A DNA stretch of 64,000 bases from contig JASFXZ010000040.1 of assembly GCA_032209605.1 (NCBI GenBank), forward strand, positions 1,984,001 through 2,048,000. The letters run 5' to 3'. The stretch is from Mactromeris polynyma. Lineage: Eukaryota > Mollusca > Bivalvia > Venerida > Mactridae. The position numbers were made by a program, and so were the translations under genes. Below, piece after piece: positions 49,456-61,250 of the stretch. Position 1 is the first letter of the stretch. Every line of letters begins with the position of its first letter. The notes beneath the pieces are model-generated. The model was not told the DNA's origin. It ran no database searches and worked only from the letters and a program-made list of their open reading frames with translations.

Positions 49456-49867
49456 TTGAGGTCCATAGTTCTATACGAAAGCCTGTCGGGGACTCCACAC
49501 TTTACCGTTCATACTTTTCTTTCTTCTTATTCACAAAACACAATACATTTTTTGCATAAATTACCGGATACTTATAATAATACTTATTATTTCCAATCAT
49601 ACATTAATGTGATATATGTTTCAAACTTTAAAAAACACTTGCATGTTTTGATATATTGTCAGATACTGAAGATGATCGATGGCACAGACCAGCACAATAC
49701 CATTTCAATGCCAGTCATGCAATGTCATAGAAGATGAATTTCATTTCTTGTCTTCATTGTACCACAAAATATGTAAAACATATCGACTAATTCTAACATA
49801 TTTATTTTTCATTCATTCTTTTAAAAAAAAGAAACTAGTTGTATTATTAATAAATATAATTGAGTGA
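49456..49867 (+). pseudogene. frameshifted non-LTR retrotransposon ORF2 C-terminus
   Basis: One frame has NVIYVSNFKKHLHVL and ILKMIDG. A second has RWHRPAQYHF. A third continues CQSCNVIEDEFHFLSSLYHK. Put in order these follow the GRWHRP - C..C..IEDEFHF pattern of the element at 36.3 kb, so at least two frameshifts have accumulated. It is inserted inside copy A of the local duplication. Confidence 0.65.
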
Positions 49868-50064
49868 TATATTTGTATTGTATTATTTCTCACCTCACGT
49901 TTCTCACATGTCTAATTTCGTTTTAATATCAAGTGAATTAATGAAATGAATGAAACGTGTACGAAAATATAACGTGTAGTTTATCCTCATTTATATTATG
50001 CTCAACATTCACGCTATTGTGTACTGTCGACGAAAATAATTCCTCGTTATAATGTAACCACCGC

Positions 50065-50139
50065 GGATGCTCCTCGCTAACGTCAGATTTCGAACACACG
50101 GCCTTCAGAGCAGAGTCCAGCGCTCTACCACAGGACTGT
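50065..50139 (-). mobile_element. tRNA-like SINE head fragment
   Basis: Minus strand: TGTGGTAGAGCGCTGGACTC then GTGTGTTCGAAATCTGACG, an A-box-like and a damaged B-box-like motif at tRNA spacing. The B box is mutated, so this is not a functional tRNA. Confidence 0.5.
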
Positions 50140-50214
50140 TATAATCATTCAGAACATATTCACTTCTTAAACCAACACTTTTAGACATTTTCATACTAAA
50201 CGGAACATTATGTT

Positions 50215-50400
50215 TATGGGTAATTGCAGATTCCAGTTTTGATATTTTTTTTGTACATTTTATGTGATACTGTTCGCAAGAACCATAGAACGCGTCATTA
50301 TCGAAGTACTTCAGAGTGAATTAACATGCAATGTTAAAATTTATTCCATTTGAACATGCACTTTTAAATCTTTATCAAATTCAAATATGTTTGAATGAAG
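50215..50400 (+). repeat. duplicated block shared with 58925-59110
   Basis: Shared GTGATA.TGTT.GCAAGAA, ACGCGTCATTAT, TTAACATGCAATGT and GAACATGCA in order. Non-coding. In the right-hand copy this block lies after, not before, the coding relic, so the duplication is rearranged. Confidence 0.65.
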
Positions 50401-50539
50401 TAAAATATATATTATTGGAAACCTATACGATCACTAGGCATTCAAGATTTGAACATACATGATTAAATAATATTGGTAAGCTAGCTTTTAAATCGATTTA
50501 AATCCCCCGTATTTTTACTGACAGTACTAGGGCTGTAAT

Positions 50540-50920
50540 TCGCTGTATGGTTGTGTTTTGAATGTATGTTATATTTCCCTTTCCTCTTGCACTTTATATA
50601 GTATTCAGGTTATTTTCTGCCCATTTTCGGCCTTTTGTTGCCAGCTGTCTTGACTTGTCCTGTGATCGTTTTCATTCATTAATTCCCCCCTTAACTGTTT
50701 GTCCTCTTTGATTCTCCTAGTTATTCCTTATGGTCTGCCAGGCCATTCCTTGCGCCTCTGTTCCCTAACGTATGTACCCTTTAACCACCTCAAGTGCCTT
50801 ATGTTTTATGGATTGTTGTTTTCCAAGAGTTCTTTTTGGCGAGGCACTGTCTTATGTATGTTGCGTTCCCTGTAGCAACGTAGTCTCTCTCTTCCATAAA
50901 ATGATCGCCTACTCTTAGTG
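50540..50920 (+). other. compositionally distinct pyrimidine-rich block
   Basis: About 380 bp, clearly richer in C and T than the neighbours (for example TTCCCTTTCCTCTTGCAC, CCCCCCTTAACTG). It ends with a small hairpin, GTTGCGTTCCCTGTAGCAAC. Not a known repeat to me and without ORF. It could be part of a retroelement untranslated region. Confidence 0.35.
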
Positions 50921-50939
50921 TGTAAATATTAGACGAAAT

Positions 50940-51385
50940 TAAAGTCGGAAGTGTCGAAAGAGTCTATGAATATTGTGACAGACAGCAAATTCAGTAAATT
51001 CCTAAATTCCAACACATTTTGTCGAAAGTCGTCTCCAAGAAAATACCTTGAAGCAAACCTAGCCCTGTAAAAAGGTATAAGTTCGAATTTGATATTGTTA
51101 CTGGGAAGTGAAGAAATGGAAAATTTACATCAGACACAAGTGATATTGTTGCAATTCTGAAAACAATAACTGATATTCATGTTCAGGATAAACGTCAAAC
51201 TTATGTAAAATGAGGTACAAACTACTTCTTGCATAATGTAGATCTCCCAGCCGTAAGTTGCGATTATCACAATGTTATTTCGATTCCGCGAAGCAATGTA
51301 TCAACTATATTTCTTTTACGCAGGAAATAATGTCATCAACATAACAGCACATGGCAGCATTGATGGAACTGATTGTTTTACTCCA
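50940..51385 (+). pseudogene. decayed coding segment, copy A
   Basis: Readable fragments are RKSSPRKYLEANLAL, KRYKFEFDIVTGK, SDTSDIVAILKTITDIHVQD, KRQTYVK, a stop, then GTNYFLHNVDLPAVSCDYHN and VISIPRSNVSTIF, ending in a frameshift. The same order occurs at 56960-57533. The V-S-C and N-V-T/S style could be part of an extracellular Ig-like or similar domain, but that is a guess. Two internal stops and a shift make it non-functional. Confidence 0.55.
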
Positions 51386-51534
51386 ATATAACATGCGCTA
51401 GTTGTAATACTTGTACAAGGATCTGCTTAAATAAATATCACCAAGCCTTTCGGAGCCACTGCACTTTTAAATTCATTATTGTGGTCAATGTACATTATTT
51501 TGTATTTGTTACCAAAAAAGGTGATATTGAATGA
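51386..51534. other. short intergenic sequence
   Basis: Nothing recognisable. Confidence 0.5.
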
Positions 51535-51690
51535 TAGGGAGACGTAGCAGTTGAATAATCGAGCAACCGACTCTCAGTCCAAAGGTCTTGAGTTGGAATC
51601 CCACCTTCATATATCCTACATTAGGCACGAGCATGTGCAACGGACAGAGTGACTGATACGAATTATATTTAGTTGTAATAATATGTATGA
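51535..51690 (+). mobile_element. eroded tRNA-derived SINE
   Basis: CAACCGACTCTCAGTCC, CTTGAGTTGGAATCCCACC (B-box-like), CAGAGTGACTGATACG and TTAGTTGTAATAATATG follow the SINE plan seen elsewhere in the window. Confidence 0.45.
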
Positions 51691-52884
51691 GTAAACGATG
51701 TAAATAGGTTTTAAAAATGAATATATGCGGCTAACACTACTGCTTTTGACTTTCGTTATGTTTAACCGACATGGAAAACATTATAATGAAGTTGTTATTA
51801 TTATTGTTTATAAGAACCACCTTATTTATTTTGTATGTGAATATGTGGCTGCGACTGCGATTTTTGGGCTAGTGGCGCAAATTACGTCATCGAGAAAACG
51901 TGACGTAAACATTGTAAATCAATTTCGTTCAAATTGACGAGTTAACTCGCTCTGTAGGATCGGAATTAACATTATTTTAATTTGTTTTTGATAGTGTAGG
52001 ACGAGTGTTAATTAACTTACAATAACATCAATTCGATAGTTTCGTGAGACTATATGGAAACGATTTACTTGCGATTTAGTCGGTAGTGATCTCCCCTGAG
52101 AGGTTTCACGTTGGATACGATGACTGGGGATAAAATTGTTTACATGTGTATTTCGCCATGTTCGTGTATGTCAACAAAAGAAATACATACGACAGTATCA
52201 ACAAACATCATTTTGTAAGTAATCTTTCGTTTAAACTTTTTTAATTCGTCTGATTTATGAAATGTATGTGCTTTCGGATGCAAATTTAACCCGGAAGTGA
52301 CAAGATCGCCATGTTTTTAAAAGTATTTGTGTACATAAGATACCAACTTGATGACCGCCTTCAAATTTGAACTGGCTTTGAAGTGTAGTCAAGGGAGTAC
52401 CATTCCGTACACAATATTTCGAATGTCTGATTCGGAATTCATATTGAGCTGCAGAATGTTCAATGTTTGATTTTCCCACATTCACAACAAGACAAAACAA
52501 CTGTGATGTTGTCAGTTGAAAAGCAAGTATCAGTTTATGTAGATGCTAGTGCAGCTGACAACTTGGAATGCTACTGCATAGCAAAGTTTAGAAATGATAT
52601 ATATGGTTGCAAACACTATGGCAAGCCATTTAGTAAAATATAACCTCCATATAAAATGCCAGTCATTTCTGACTGCTAATGCACATTATCTCTGAGCACA
52701 TTAACTTCACATTTGTATTCATTATTGGCAGGCACCAAGCGGATAGGCAAACAGTATATATTATAATGAAAATCCATACTACACGAGCACAATTTTTGAA
52801 TAATAATAATATTCCAAAATTCTGCTATTTTTGATTCTTATTTGTGCGCTCGGCTGTCTCTTGGAATATATTTGTGCGGCTGTT
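51691..52884. other. intergenic sequence
   Basis: No supported gene. Small ORFs at 51725-51937 and 52255-52500 are unassigned. Confidence 0.5.
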
Positions 52885-54104
52885 TCCTGGATCAAACCAG
52901 TGCAGCTGGATCCGATCAGTTTGTGCGTTTCCTGGATCTAACCAGTATAGCTGGATCCGATCAGTTCGGGCGTTTCCTGGATCTAACAAGCTTAGCTGGA
53001 TCCGATCAGTTCGGGCGTTTCCTGGATCTAACCAGCTTCGCTGGATCCGATCAGTTCGGGCGTTTCCTGGATCTAACCAGCTTAGCTGGATCCGATCAGT
53101 TCGGGCGTTTCCTGGATCTAACCAGCTTAGCTGGATCCGATCAGTTCGGGCGTTTCCTGGATCTAACCAGTATAGCTGGATCCGATCAGTTCGGGCGTTT
53201 CCTGGATCTAACCAGCTTAGCTGGATCCGATCAGTTCGGGCGTTTCCTGGATCTAACCAGCTTAGCTGGATCCGATCAGTTCGGGCGTTTCCTGGATCTA
53301 ACCAGCTTAGCTGGATCCGACCAGTTCGGGCTTTTCCTGGATCTAACCAGCTTAGCTGGATCCGATCAGTTCGGGCTTTTCCTGGATCTAACCAGCTTAG
53401 CTAGATCCGATCAGCTCGGGCTTTTCCTGGATCTAACCAGTATCGCTGGATCCGATCAGTTCGGGCGTTTCCTGGATCTAACCAGTATCGCTGGATCCGA
53501 TCAGTTCGGGCGTTTCCTGGATCTAACCAGTATCGCTGGATCCGATCAGTTCGGGCGTTTCCTGGATCTAACCAGTATAGCTGGATCCGATCAGTTCGGG
53601 CGTTTCCTGGATCTAACCAGTATAGCTGGATCCGATCAGTTCGGGCGTTTGCTGGATCTAACCAGTATAGCTGGATTCGATCAGTTCGGGCGTTTCCTGG
53701 ATCTAACCAGTATAGCTGGATCCGATCAGTTCGGGCGTTTCCTGGATCTAACCAGTATAGCTGGATCCGATCAGTTCGGGCGTTTCCTGGATCTAACCAG
53801 CTTAGCTGGATCCGATCAGTTCGGGCGTTTCCTGGATCTAACCAGTATCGCTGGATCCGATCAGTTCGGGCGTTTCCTGGATCTAACCAGCTTCGCTGGA
53901 TCCGATCAGTTCGGGCGTTACCTGGATCTAACCAGTATAGCTGGATCCGATCAGTTCGGGCGTTACCTGTATCTAACCAGTAAAGCTGGATCCGATCAGT
54001 TCGGGCGTTTCCTGGATCTAACCAGTATAGCTGGACCCGATCAGTTCGGGCGTTACCTGGATCTAACCAGCTTAGCTGGATCCGATCAGTTCGGGCGTTT
54101 CTTG
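52885..54104 (+). repeat. 45-bp minisatellite, ~27 copies
   Basis: Unit CCTGGATCTAACCAG + (CTTAG/TATAG/TATCG/CTTCG) + CTGGATCCGATCAGTTCGGG + CGTTT, spacing exactly 45 with no indels seen. Since 45 is 15 codons, one frame stays open for 464 codons (52842-54236) with the 15-residue repeat FLDLTSLAGSDQFGR. The frame opens at TTG, has no methionine before the last ~45 residues and has no recognised flanking domain. I do not call it a gene, though an internal exon cannot be excluded. Variant types cluster along the array, which fits local copying. Confidence 0.95.
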
Positions 54105-54214
54105 GTTATGATTTATCTTTGCGGTTGTTTATTGACTTTTGCAAAAGCGACTGTTGCATTATTTCGATATGTGCGGCTGTCACTTGGTTGTAATCTCGGC
54201 AGTTGTTGCTTGGT

Positions 54215-54767
54215 TTGTGATCTGTCTAGGATCTGATATGTTCCCTATATTGTGATCTGTCTAGGATCTGATATGTTCCCTATATTGTGATCTGTCTATG
54301 GTTCTGATATGTTCCCTATAGTGTGATCTGACTAGGGTTCTGATATGTTCACTATAGTGTGATCTGTCTATGGTTCTGATATGTTCCCTATAGTGTGATC
54401 TGACTAGGGTTCTGATATGTTCCCTATAGTGTGATCTGACTAGGGTTCTGATATGTTCCCTATAGTGTGATCTGACTAGGGTTCTGATATGTTCCCTATA
54501 GTGTGATCTGTCTATGGTTTTGATATGTTCCCTATATTGTGATCTGTCTAGGGTTCTGATATGTTCCCTATAGTGTGATCTGACTAGGGTTCTGATATGT
54601 TCCCTATAGTGTGATCTGTCTATGGTTCTGATATGTTCCCTATAGTGTGATCTGTCTATGGTTTTGATATGTTCCCTATATTGTGATCTGTCTAGGATTC
54701 TGATATGTTCTCTATATTGTGATCTGTCTATGGTTCTGATATGTTCCCTATATTGTGATCAGTCTAA
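54215..54767 (+). repeat. 36-bp minisatellite, ~15 copies
   Basis: Unit TGTGATCTGTCTATGG + TTCTGATATGTTCCCTATAG. The first copies are 35 bp, the rest 36. It starts 111 bp after the end of the 45-bp array. A 12-residue open frame (ICSLYCDLSMVL) runs through it, again without independent support. Confidence 0.95.
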
Positions 54768-55377
54768 GAGTTGCATCGTTGACCATTTGCATGGACACAA
54801 TACTTCCGATGAAGTAACAGTCACAGATATGTTTCTGTACTGTTGTCTCAGTTTACTTTCAAACTGCATCTATATTTGTCAAACATAATCCTACGACAGT
54901 TTTTTAACATTATACATTGAATCAATATTGTAGTTACGTTCCACGCAAAAAATAATAAGGCCAATATCGCTCGAAGAATGAACACTGTTGAATAAAGATA
55001 ATTACGATTCTGTACCAAACCAACATCTCACAAGACCACATAAACATGTAAATGAAGTCAACCGACTCTTCGATTAAGAAATATTTAGTTGTAATTGTCA
55101 TCTTACATCGAAAGAATGTCATTATTAATCAACACGTCTTTTATGAGAGATAGGAGTCCCGATAGATCAAATGTACTATAATTTCAATGAGTCAAATATA
55201 TGAGTATAACATTTGTGATCATCACGTGTTGTATATGTATTTAACTGTGTCTCTGATAACATCGGATAGCGACATTTGCATTTGCTTTATATTGATGTTT
55301 TCCCCACCGATATCACATGTGTGGCTATAAACTGTATATGCACTGTAATGCCTACAATAAAACCCATTGTATTTTAT
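54768..55377. other. intergenic sequence
   Basis: Nothing recognisable. Confidence 0.5.
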
Positions 55378-55760
55378 TATGTATCATGTATTTATTGCGC
55401 AACATTTTAACAAGATTCTACTTTTAATACTGCTTAATGTGCTCATATTGCTCCCTGGAGATTCACCAGCACTTAGAAGATGAGGCAAATATCACACGAT
55501 GATGGGACCTAATTACATTTAGAATTTACCCCTAACCTTATACCTGATGTCTATAAAACTAATTTTGTTAGATAGTTTGCTTTGTAATCTAACCCTCGGC
55601 TAGGTTCTGTAGAAAGTAATTTTGTCTTTGCCATTTGGAATGAATAATTTATATCGCCAAAAGCGCGTTGTGTTTTTTGACAAGATTCCCTTTTAGTAAA
55701 GACCGTACGTAATGTCAAGAAAGAATGATTTAAACTGTTACAAGGATAACACGATGTCGT
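55378..55760 (+). repeat. duplicated block, copy B (left part)
   Basis: Counterpart of 48421-48815 in the same orientation, about 7 kb to the right. Moderately diverged with small indels. Confidence 0.7.
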
Positions 55761-56645
55761 ACTCTTGATTCGAATATTGATGCATATATAACAATATAGG
55801 GAAAATATCAGAACACGAGACAGACCACAAGCCGGTGACGTATATTCGTTCGATATTTGAATGACTTTGTCTTATACGTTTCTACCAGCTTTACCAATTT
55901 CATTTACAATTATTATTAACAATACTTTCTGTATAATTTATTTATGTCATTCTTTCATTCTATTTTTTACACATCTATACATTTTTTATAAAAATCAACA
56001 TGAAAGAGACTCGACTTGGAATGAAAGGAGCAGTACATGTCGTAAAAGCACTTCAATGTAATAAAAACATGATTTACCACTAGTAGAATTGAGTAATTCA
56101 GATTTCTGTAACTTGTAATAAATTAAAAATGCTGATTAAAATGACGCAGTTAATTTTATTTAAGATTGTTTTCGTCAAAGTTTGATGTCTTTCATGCGGG
56201 ACATTTATATTGCTGATTAGTAAATTCTGCATCATCAATGACAATCAGTTTCAACTTACTTGCATTTCACTGTGTTTGTTTTCTTTCTACTTATTTCTGT
56301 ATACATTTATTAGACAATAGCACTTGTAGAAGTCGTCTACTGGTTGACATAATAGCCCATGTCATTGTTATTGATTTAGGACAAAGTTTTGCCATAAACG
56401 CTCCTTAACTCGGCATAACTCATATTTAAATACATTGTCGCGATTCGAACAACCATGCGATCTTCGACTGTAATTTGGAATACAAAACTGTATGTTGTGA
56501 TTGATATGAAACCGTCATGTAATCAAGTGCTTATATCACTGAACTGGTAATTAAAGGCGACAAAGGTTCCAAATTGCCTGTCACTGTATTATTCACTTAT
56601 ACAGTTCACTATACAGTCATGAACCGATTCAACTGAGCACCCATG
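55761..56645. other. intergenic sequence
   Basis: Patchy similarity to 48.8-49.3 kb is possible; no gene. Confidence 0.35.
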
Positions 56646-56827
56646 TACAGTAAAACCTCAATAATAAGACCACCATTGGAACCTTTGAAAAGTGGTCTTT
56701 ATATTCAGGTGGTCTTAAAATTGAGGTTGAATAAAGAGCAAAAAAGTATAAATGGACTTAAAAAGTGTGTACTTAATTTCGATGTGGTCTTATCATTCAG
56801 GTGGTCTTTAAGTGAGGTATTTCTGTA
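56646..56827. mobile_element. TA-flanked MITE, AGTAAAACCTC family, copy 2
   Basis: TACAGTAAAACCTCAATAAT and AAGACCACC at the left, GGTGGTCTTTAAGTGAGGTA and TTTCTGTA at the right, forming an imperfect ~28-bp terminal inverted repeat bounded by TA. Four copies of the GGTCTT motif lie within 182 bp. Confidence 0.75.
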
Positions 56828-56959
56828 ATTCTACTGTTAACTGTTCTCTATCACGTATCTTACATTACTTATATATCCAACAATACTATTAATCTTATCA
56901 CTGGCAACTTTGCCTGTATTTATCATCATAATTATTTGAGTTTTGACCAAAGTCTAAGC

Positions 56960-57533
56960 ATATGTCGTTAGAGTCGATAAATATAGTGGTAGACAGCAAA
57001 TTCAGTAGATTCTTAGGATTCCACCACATAATTGTCGAAAATCGTCTTCAAGAAAATATCTAGAAGCTAATCTAACACTGTCAAAAATGTATGTATAAGT
57101 TCGAACTCGATTAATATGTTCCTAGAAAGAACATATGTATACCAGGTGAAGAAATGGAAGATTTATATCACCCACAAGTGATATTGTTGTAATTCTGAAC
57201 ACAAAAACTGAGAATCATGTTCAGGATGTACGTCAAACTTATGTAAAAATAGGTACAAACTGCTCATTGCTTGATGTACATCACCCAGCAGTAAGTTGCG
57301 ATATTCAAAATGTTATTACGATTCCGAGAAACAATGTTACATCAATTTTCTGTTGCGTACTAAAGTACAATGTCTTCAACATAACAACACAGTGTAGCAT
57401 TGATAAAGCTGAAGACGAAATCATTGGAGGACTCGATTTAAATGAAATTCCATATATAATAATCCTTGGTTTGGAATGTGAGCTTGTGATGGCATTGATA
57501 AAACAATATAATGACAGCAGCAACGATCATTAA
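56960..57533 (+). pseudogene. decayed coding segment, copy B
   Basis: Fragments are RKSSSRKYLEANLTL, then after frame changes RNGRFISPTSDIVVILNTKT, ENHVQDVRQTYVKIGTNCSL, LDVHHPAVSCDIQNVITIPR and NNVTSIFCCVLKYNVFN. The frame stays open from ~57148 to a TAA at 57533, the longest intact part (~125 codons). It ends with a hydrophobic stretch, YIIILGLECELVMALI. Better preserved than copy A. Possible N-glycosylation sites (NCS, NVT, NIT) suggest an extracellular protein. Function not recognised. Confidence 0.5.
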
Positions 57534-58225
57534 GATGGTGATAATATTACATGCAATCAGATGAAATCGCACGATGTCACAATAGAGTTACAATATTGTT
57601 TTACAGAAGTTCAACGTAACTATCCCATATCCAGAAACATTTTCCATTAAAAAAGAGACTTATTAACCTAAAACAAATGAATTTGTTACACTTAAAGGTA
57701 TACGATTACAAACAGGACAACACAAATCCATTTTGATCAATAGCAAGTTGAAAACTTATGATCAATGTTTCAAAGCATCATTTCTGGAAAACATAAAAAA
57801 CCGTAGATGGAACATCGTTCCCTTTAGGCGACAAAGTGTCTGCAATAGAATGGTTTATTATACTTCCACGTCAATAAAATCAACAAATTTCAGTATGATT
57901 AGTGCCAGAGAGCAACAAACTCTTGATTTAATGAGAAATAGCAATTAAACCGCACAAATACAAAGAAAATGAAATTAAAATGTGTGATATAAATTTGAAT
58001 GACAAAACCAAATTAACAGCCAAAACGTTTAATTAGAAAAAAAGATTGATTAAGACTTCTCGTTTTAATGACGGCCATACAGTTAAAATAATGTTATGTT
58101 ATACTTAATTGAGGTCGTAGTGACAAATAAAATATCTTTTTACGGCTTGATAATATTTACACTATTTTCTTCAGAAATATATGCATCAAACGTCTTGCAA
58201 AACCAAAGGTTGTAATGTGCGTCAA
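57534..58225. other. intergenic sequence
   Basis: A 71-codon ORF (57733-57948) is unassigned. Confidence 0.4.
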
Positions 58226-58566
58226 CGAAGCGCACGCGACGCGTTCCTATTTGTTATGTATTAAGGACGAAAACACCTACAGTCGGTAAATTTTCGGCGC
58301 AACCGTACTAACATGGCTTTGCTTTTTGCATTTCAGTGTTGTGTTAACCAATAAAATCTTACGCTATCCACTTAACCAACTTCTCTTCAACCGAACATTT
58401 GGTTAACATTTCGATAAGGGGTACTTTACCTTTATACCGAAATCCACTGAATTTCGGTGAATTTACCGAAATACATTTTAAATCTGGAGTGAACAGCAAT
58501 GGTAACATCTCGGCATTTTTTTATGTTGCATAACAATCTTAACCTTCAAATTGCGCTGACCACTTT
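58226..58566 (-). repeat. ~290-bp dispersed element, copy 2
   Basis: Inverted relative to 17318-17612 and alignable throughout, with a few indels (an extra ATGCAACAT-like insertion near 58530). Confidence 0.75.
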
Positions 58567-61047
58567 TAACAAGATAATTCTTGTATTTCTTTGTTAATGA
58601 CACGATATTGAAATGATCTGTGGTCCATCGTACACGCATGTACCACTAGTTTTTCATTATCATGTGCTTCGAAGCAGCCTTCTATGTTCCGGTGTACATA
58701 AATAATTACTGTTTTTTTCATCGGTATTAAATCTTCTGATATTCGATGGAACAAGTTTAGCACGTAAATAAGTAAGTTTTGGTGTATATTTAATATGGTA
58801 ATACTCTAAATAATGCATGTTTATATCAAAATGTATTTGCGACCTGTACTAGGACTTTGACTGTCATACTATATTTATGCTTTAGATAATATATTTAGTT
58901 ACATTTTCGTACTGTACGGAATATAATGTTTTTGGATAATTACAGTTTCAAATTTCGAGAAATTATTTATTTATTGCCCATTTTGTGTGATAATGTTTGC
59001 AAGAAAACATGATACGCGTCATTATTCAAGAAGTTCCATTAAATTAACATGCAATGTCCGTTTTATTCCGAATGAACATGCAATATGTGTACTTCTTAAA
59101 CGTGTGCGAATGATTTGTATCGATTTAGACATTAAGGACAACTGTTTGAGGACCACTGAACTTTAACTGATCTCTTCTTCACGTGTTGACTTGGATACAT
59201 TTCCATCGTTATTTCAATTTATCATGTTCTATTTTGTTTTTGGCTAGCAGCGCTACTTAAACTTCCGGTCTGTTTACACTACAAGAAAATAAGAATTGTG
59301 TTTAAAAAGATGATCGGTGCTTTTTTCATTTATTCGAACTATTGTAAACAATAATAACATACGTGGTTCAAGTAGTTCGTTACATGTTCAATAAAATTTA
59401 ATAAAGCGCGTATATAAATGTACATCAAAGCACATATATAGGACCATTGTGGCATAGTCCATTGACCTTTCGGATATTTTCATCAAATCACAACCTAGGT
59501 AGTCATTTTTCAAATATTTTACAAATAGATAATATTGTATAAGATTAGATTTTGTCTGGGACCAATATTTACTGGGATATATTGGTCTCAGATTTTGTGA
59601 AGCAAATATAATATTCCAGGATGCCCCGAGTTTAAACAATTTTTAGAATACATGAATACAACAAACTTTTAACAGTGTTTCACTCTTTTGCTATAATGTT
59701 AGCTTTAAAATTTAAATTCTTATTTTTTGTGATAGAATATGCGATCAATAAGATAGAACGTGACAGTAATTCTTATTTGAATAATAGAAATGGACAAAAA
59801 CCATGTTCAAACATGATACTACTTGTAATAGTTCGGGAACATTCATGTTTGAACACGCCTGTCAGTGTAATATAACGGGACCGAATGCATTGAGTGCAAG
59901 AGACGTATACAAGATATAATTGAATCGCTATATGTTTCTGTCAGAATTTTCAAATTACATATCATGCATCTATGTGTCCCACGAGGTCAGTTTTGGCTGT
60001 TGGAGGAAAACAAACAATCAGAAGGATTATGAATGCCAGAGTATATAACCAATAACACAATGCCGAAGCTGCAATAGTAGTGTAACACTAATACATTATT
60101 TCTCGTAAGACATGACAGGCGTGGCAGCCTAAGTATTATTTATTTTCAAGTTATCGTAAGCTTTATTGCAATATGTTCTCCATTTATGCAGTAATCTCGC
60201 TAGATGCATGTCGTGCTTATTCATACTAAACTCATTTAGGTATTTTACGATGTGTTCAAGCCAATAAATAAGCATTATGGTTGGACATGTCTTGAAAGCT
60301 GTCATTGGTATGGTTTCTGATATCTTAAAAGGTATATCACAAAAATGAGAATACTTGCCTTCGCTTTCAAGTTAACAAAATATCTCATGAGTCGTCTTTT
60401 TTGTTTATGTCAAAACGTTTCAAGACATAAAATACACCGTCGAGATTTGTTTCCATCGATCTTCCTATAAATGAATTAAGGAATTCTGGAAAATGAGCTG
60501 CCAAAGGGCAACATTCTGAGGTAGAAACTCAATTACACAACACATTTCGCGCGATGGTTGGCAGTGATTAAGCATTGTCTGCATCTGGTAATTGTAAACA
60601 GTCCTTAGGTCAAATACGGAGAAAACACGGCTTTGGTGACTGCTCGGTGTAAAATTTGAACAACTATACAATACTGCTAGAGATGTACACTACAAGCCAA
60701 GAAGACGTCATCACTTCAATACTGACATTCAGTAGTCTGTTGAATATTTATTCAATGCCGAAGGGGAGGAATATGGCCTGCTTGTATATTCAATACGTCG
60801 TGGATGCCGTAGTATAGCGTTGTTGAGTAGTTGATTATTCAGTTATTGCCAAACTTGTTGGTTTAAACTTGCACTTGATGCCTTTACTGCAGGGCTCCCT
60901 TTAGTATTTAGTTAGCAATTCGATCGAAAATATACCTTATAATAAGTATTAATAAATTCCATATATTTATACTGATAAAACTTTCATTATTCGTTCCATA
61001 ATGGTAACACTATTGTATGCACTATCATGTGCATAACTTAAAACTTA
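58567..61047. other. intergenic sequence with a duplicated patch
   Basis: 58925-59110 is the counterpart of 50215-50400. Otherwise nothing supported. Confidence 0.45.
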
Positions 61048-61250
61048 GGGAGGCGCAGTGGTCGAGGTGTAGAGCGCCTGACTCCTGATCCGAATGTCGT
61101 GAGGTCGAGCCCCGCGATGACCGGGATTTGATCACGATCTTCACAATCCCTAAATTTGGCGCGAATACTGGTTGGTAGCCTGGAAGTAGTCATCGAGAGT
61201 GATTAGTATAAGTTGTAAGAACTTATTTCACAATCGATGTAAAATAAATA
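61048..61250 (+). mobile_element. tRNA-derived SINE, best preserved copy
   Basis: A box CGCAGTGGTCGAGGTGTAGA, spacer GCGCCTGACTCCTGATCCG, B box GTGAGGTCGAGCCCC, then TTCACAATCCCTAAATTTGG, CGAGAGTGATTAGTATAAGT and TGTAAGAACTTATTTCACAA, ending near AAAATAAATATG. Confidence 0.85.

Noticed and set aside
52842..54236. 464-codon ORF as a protein gene
   Set aside because: Opens at TTG, has no early methionine, and consists almost wholly of a 45-bp minisatellite.
61048..61130. functional tRNA gene
   Set aside because: Head of a SINE family with body shared at 27.2 and 30.9 kb.
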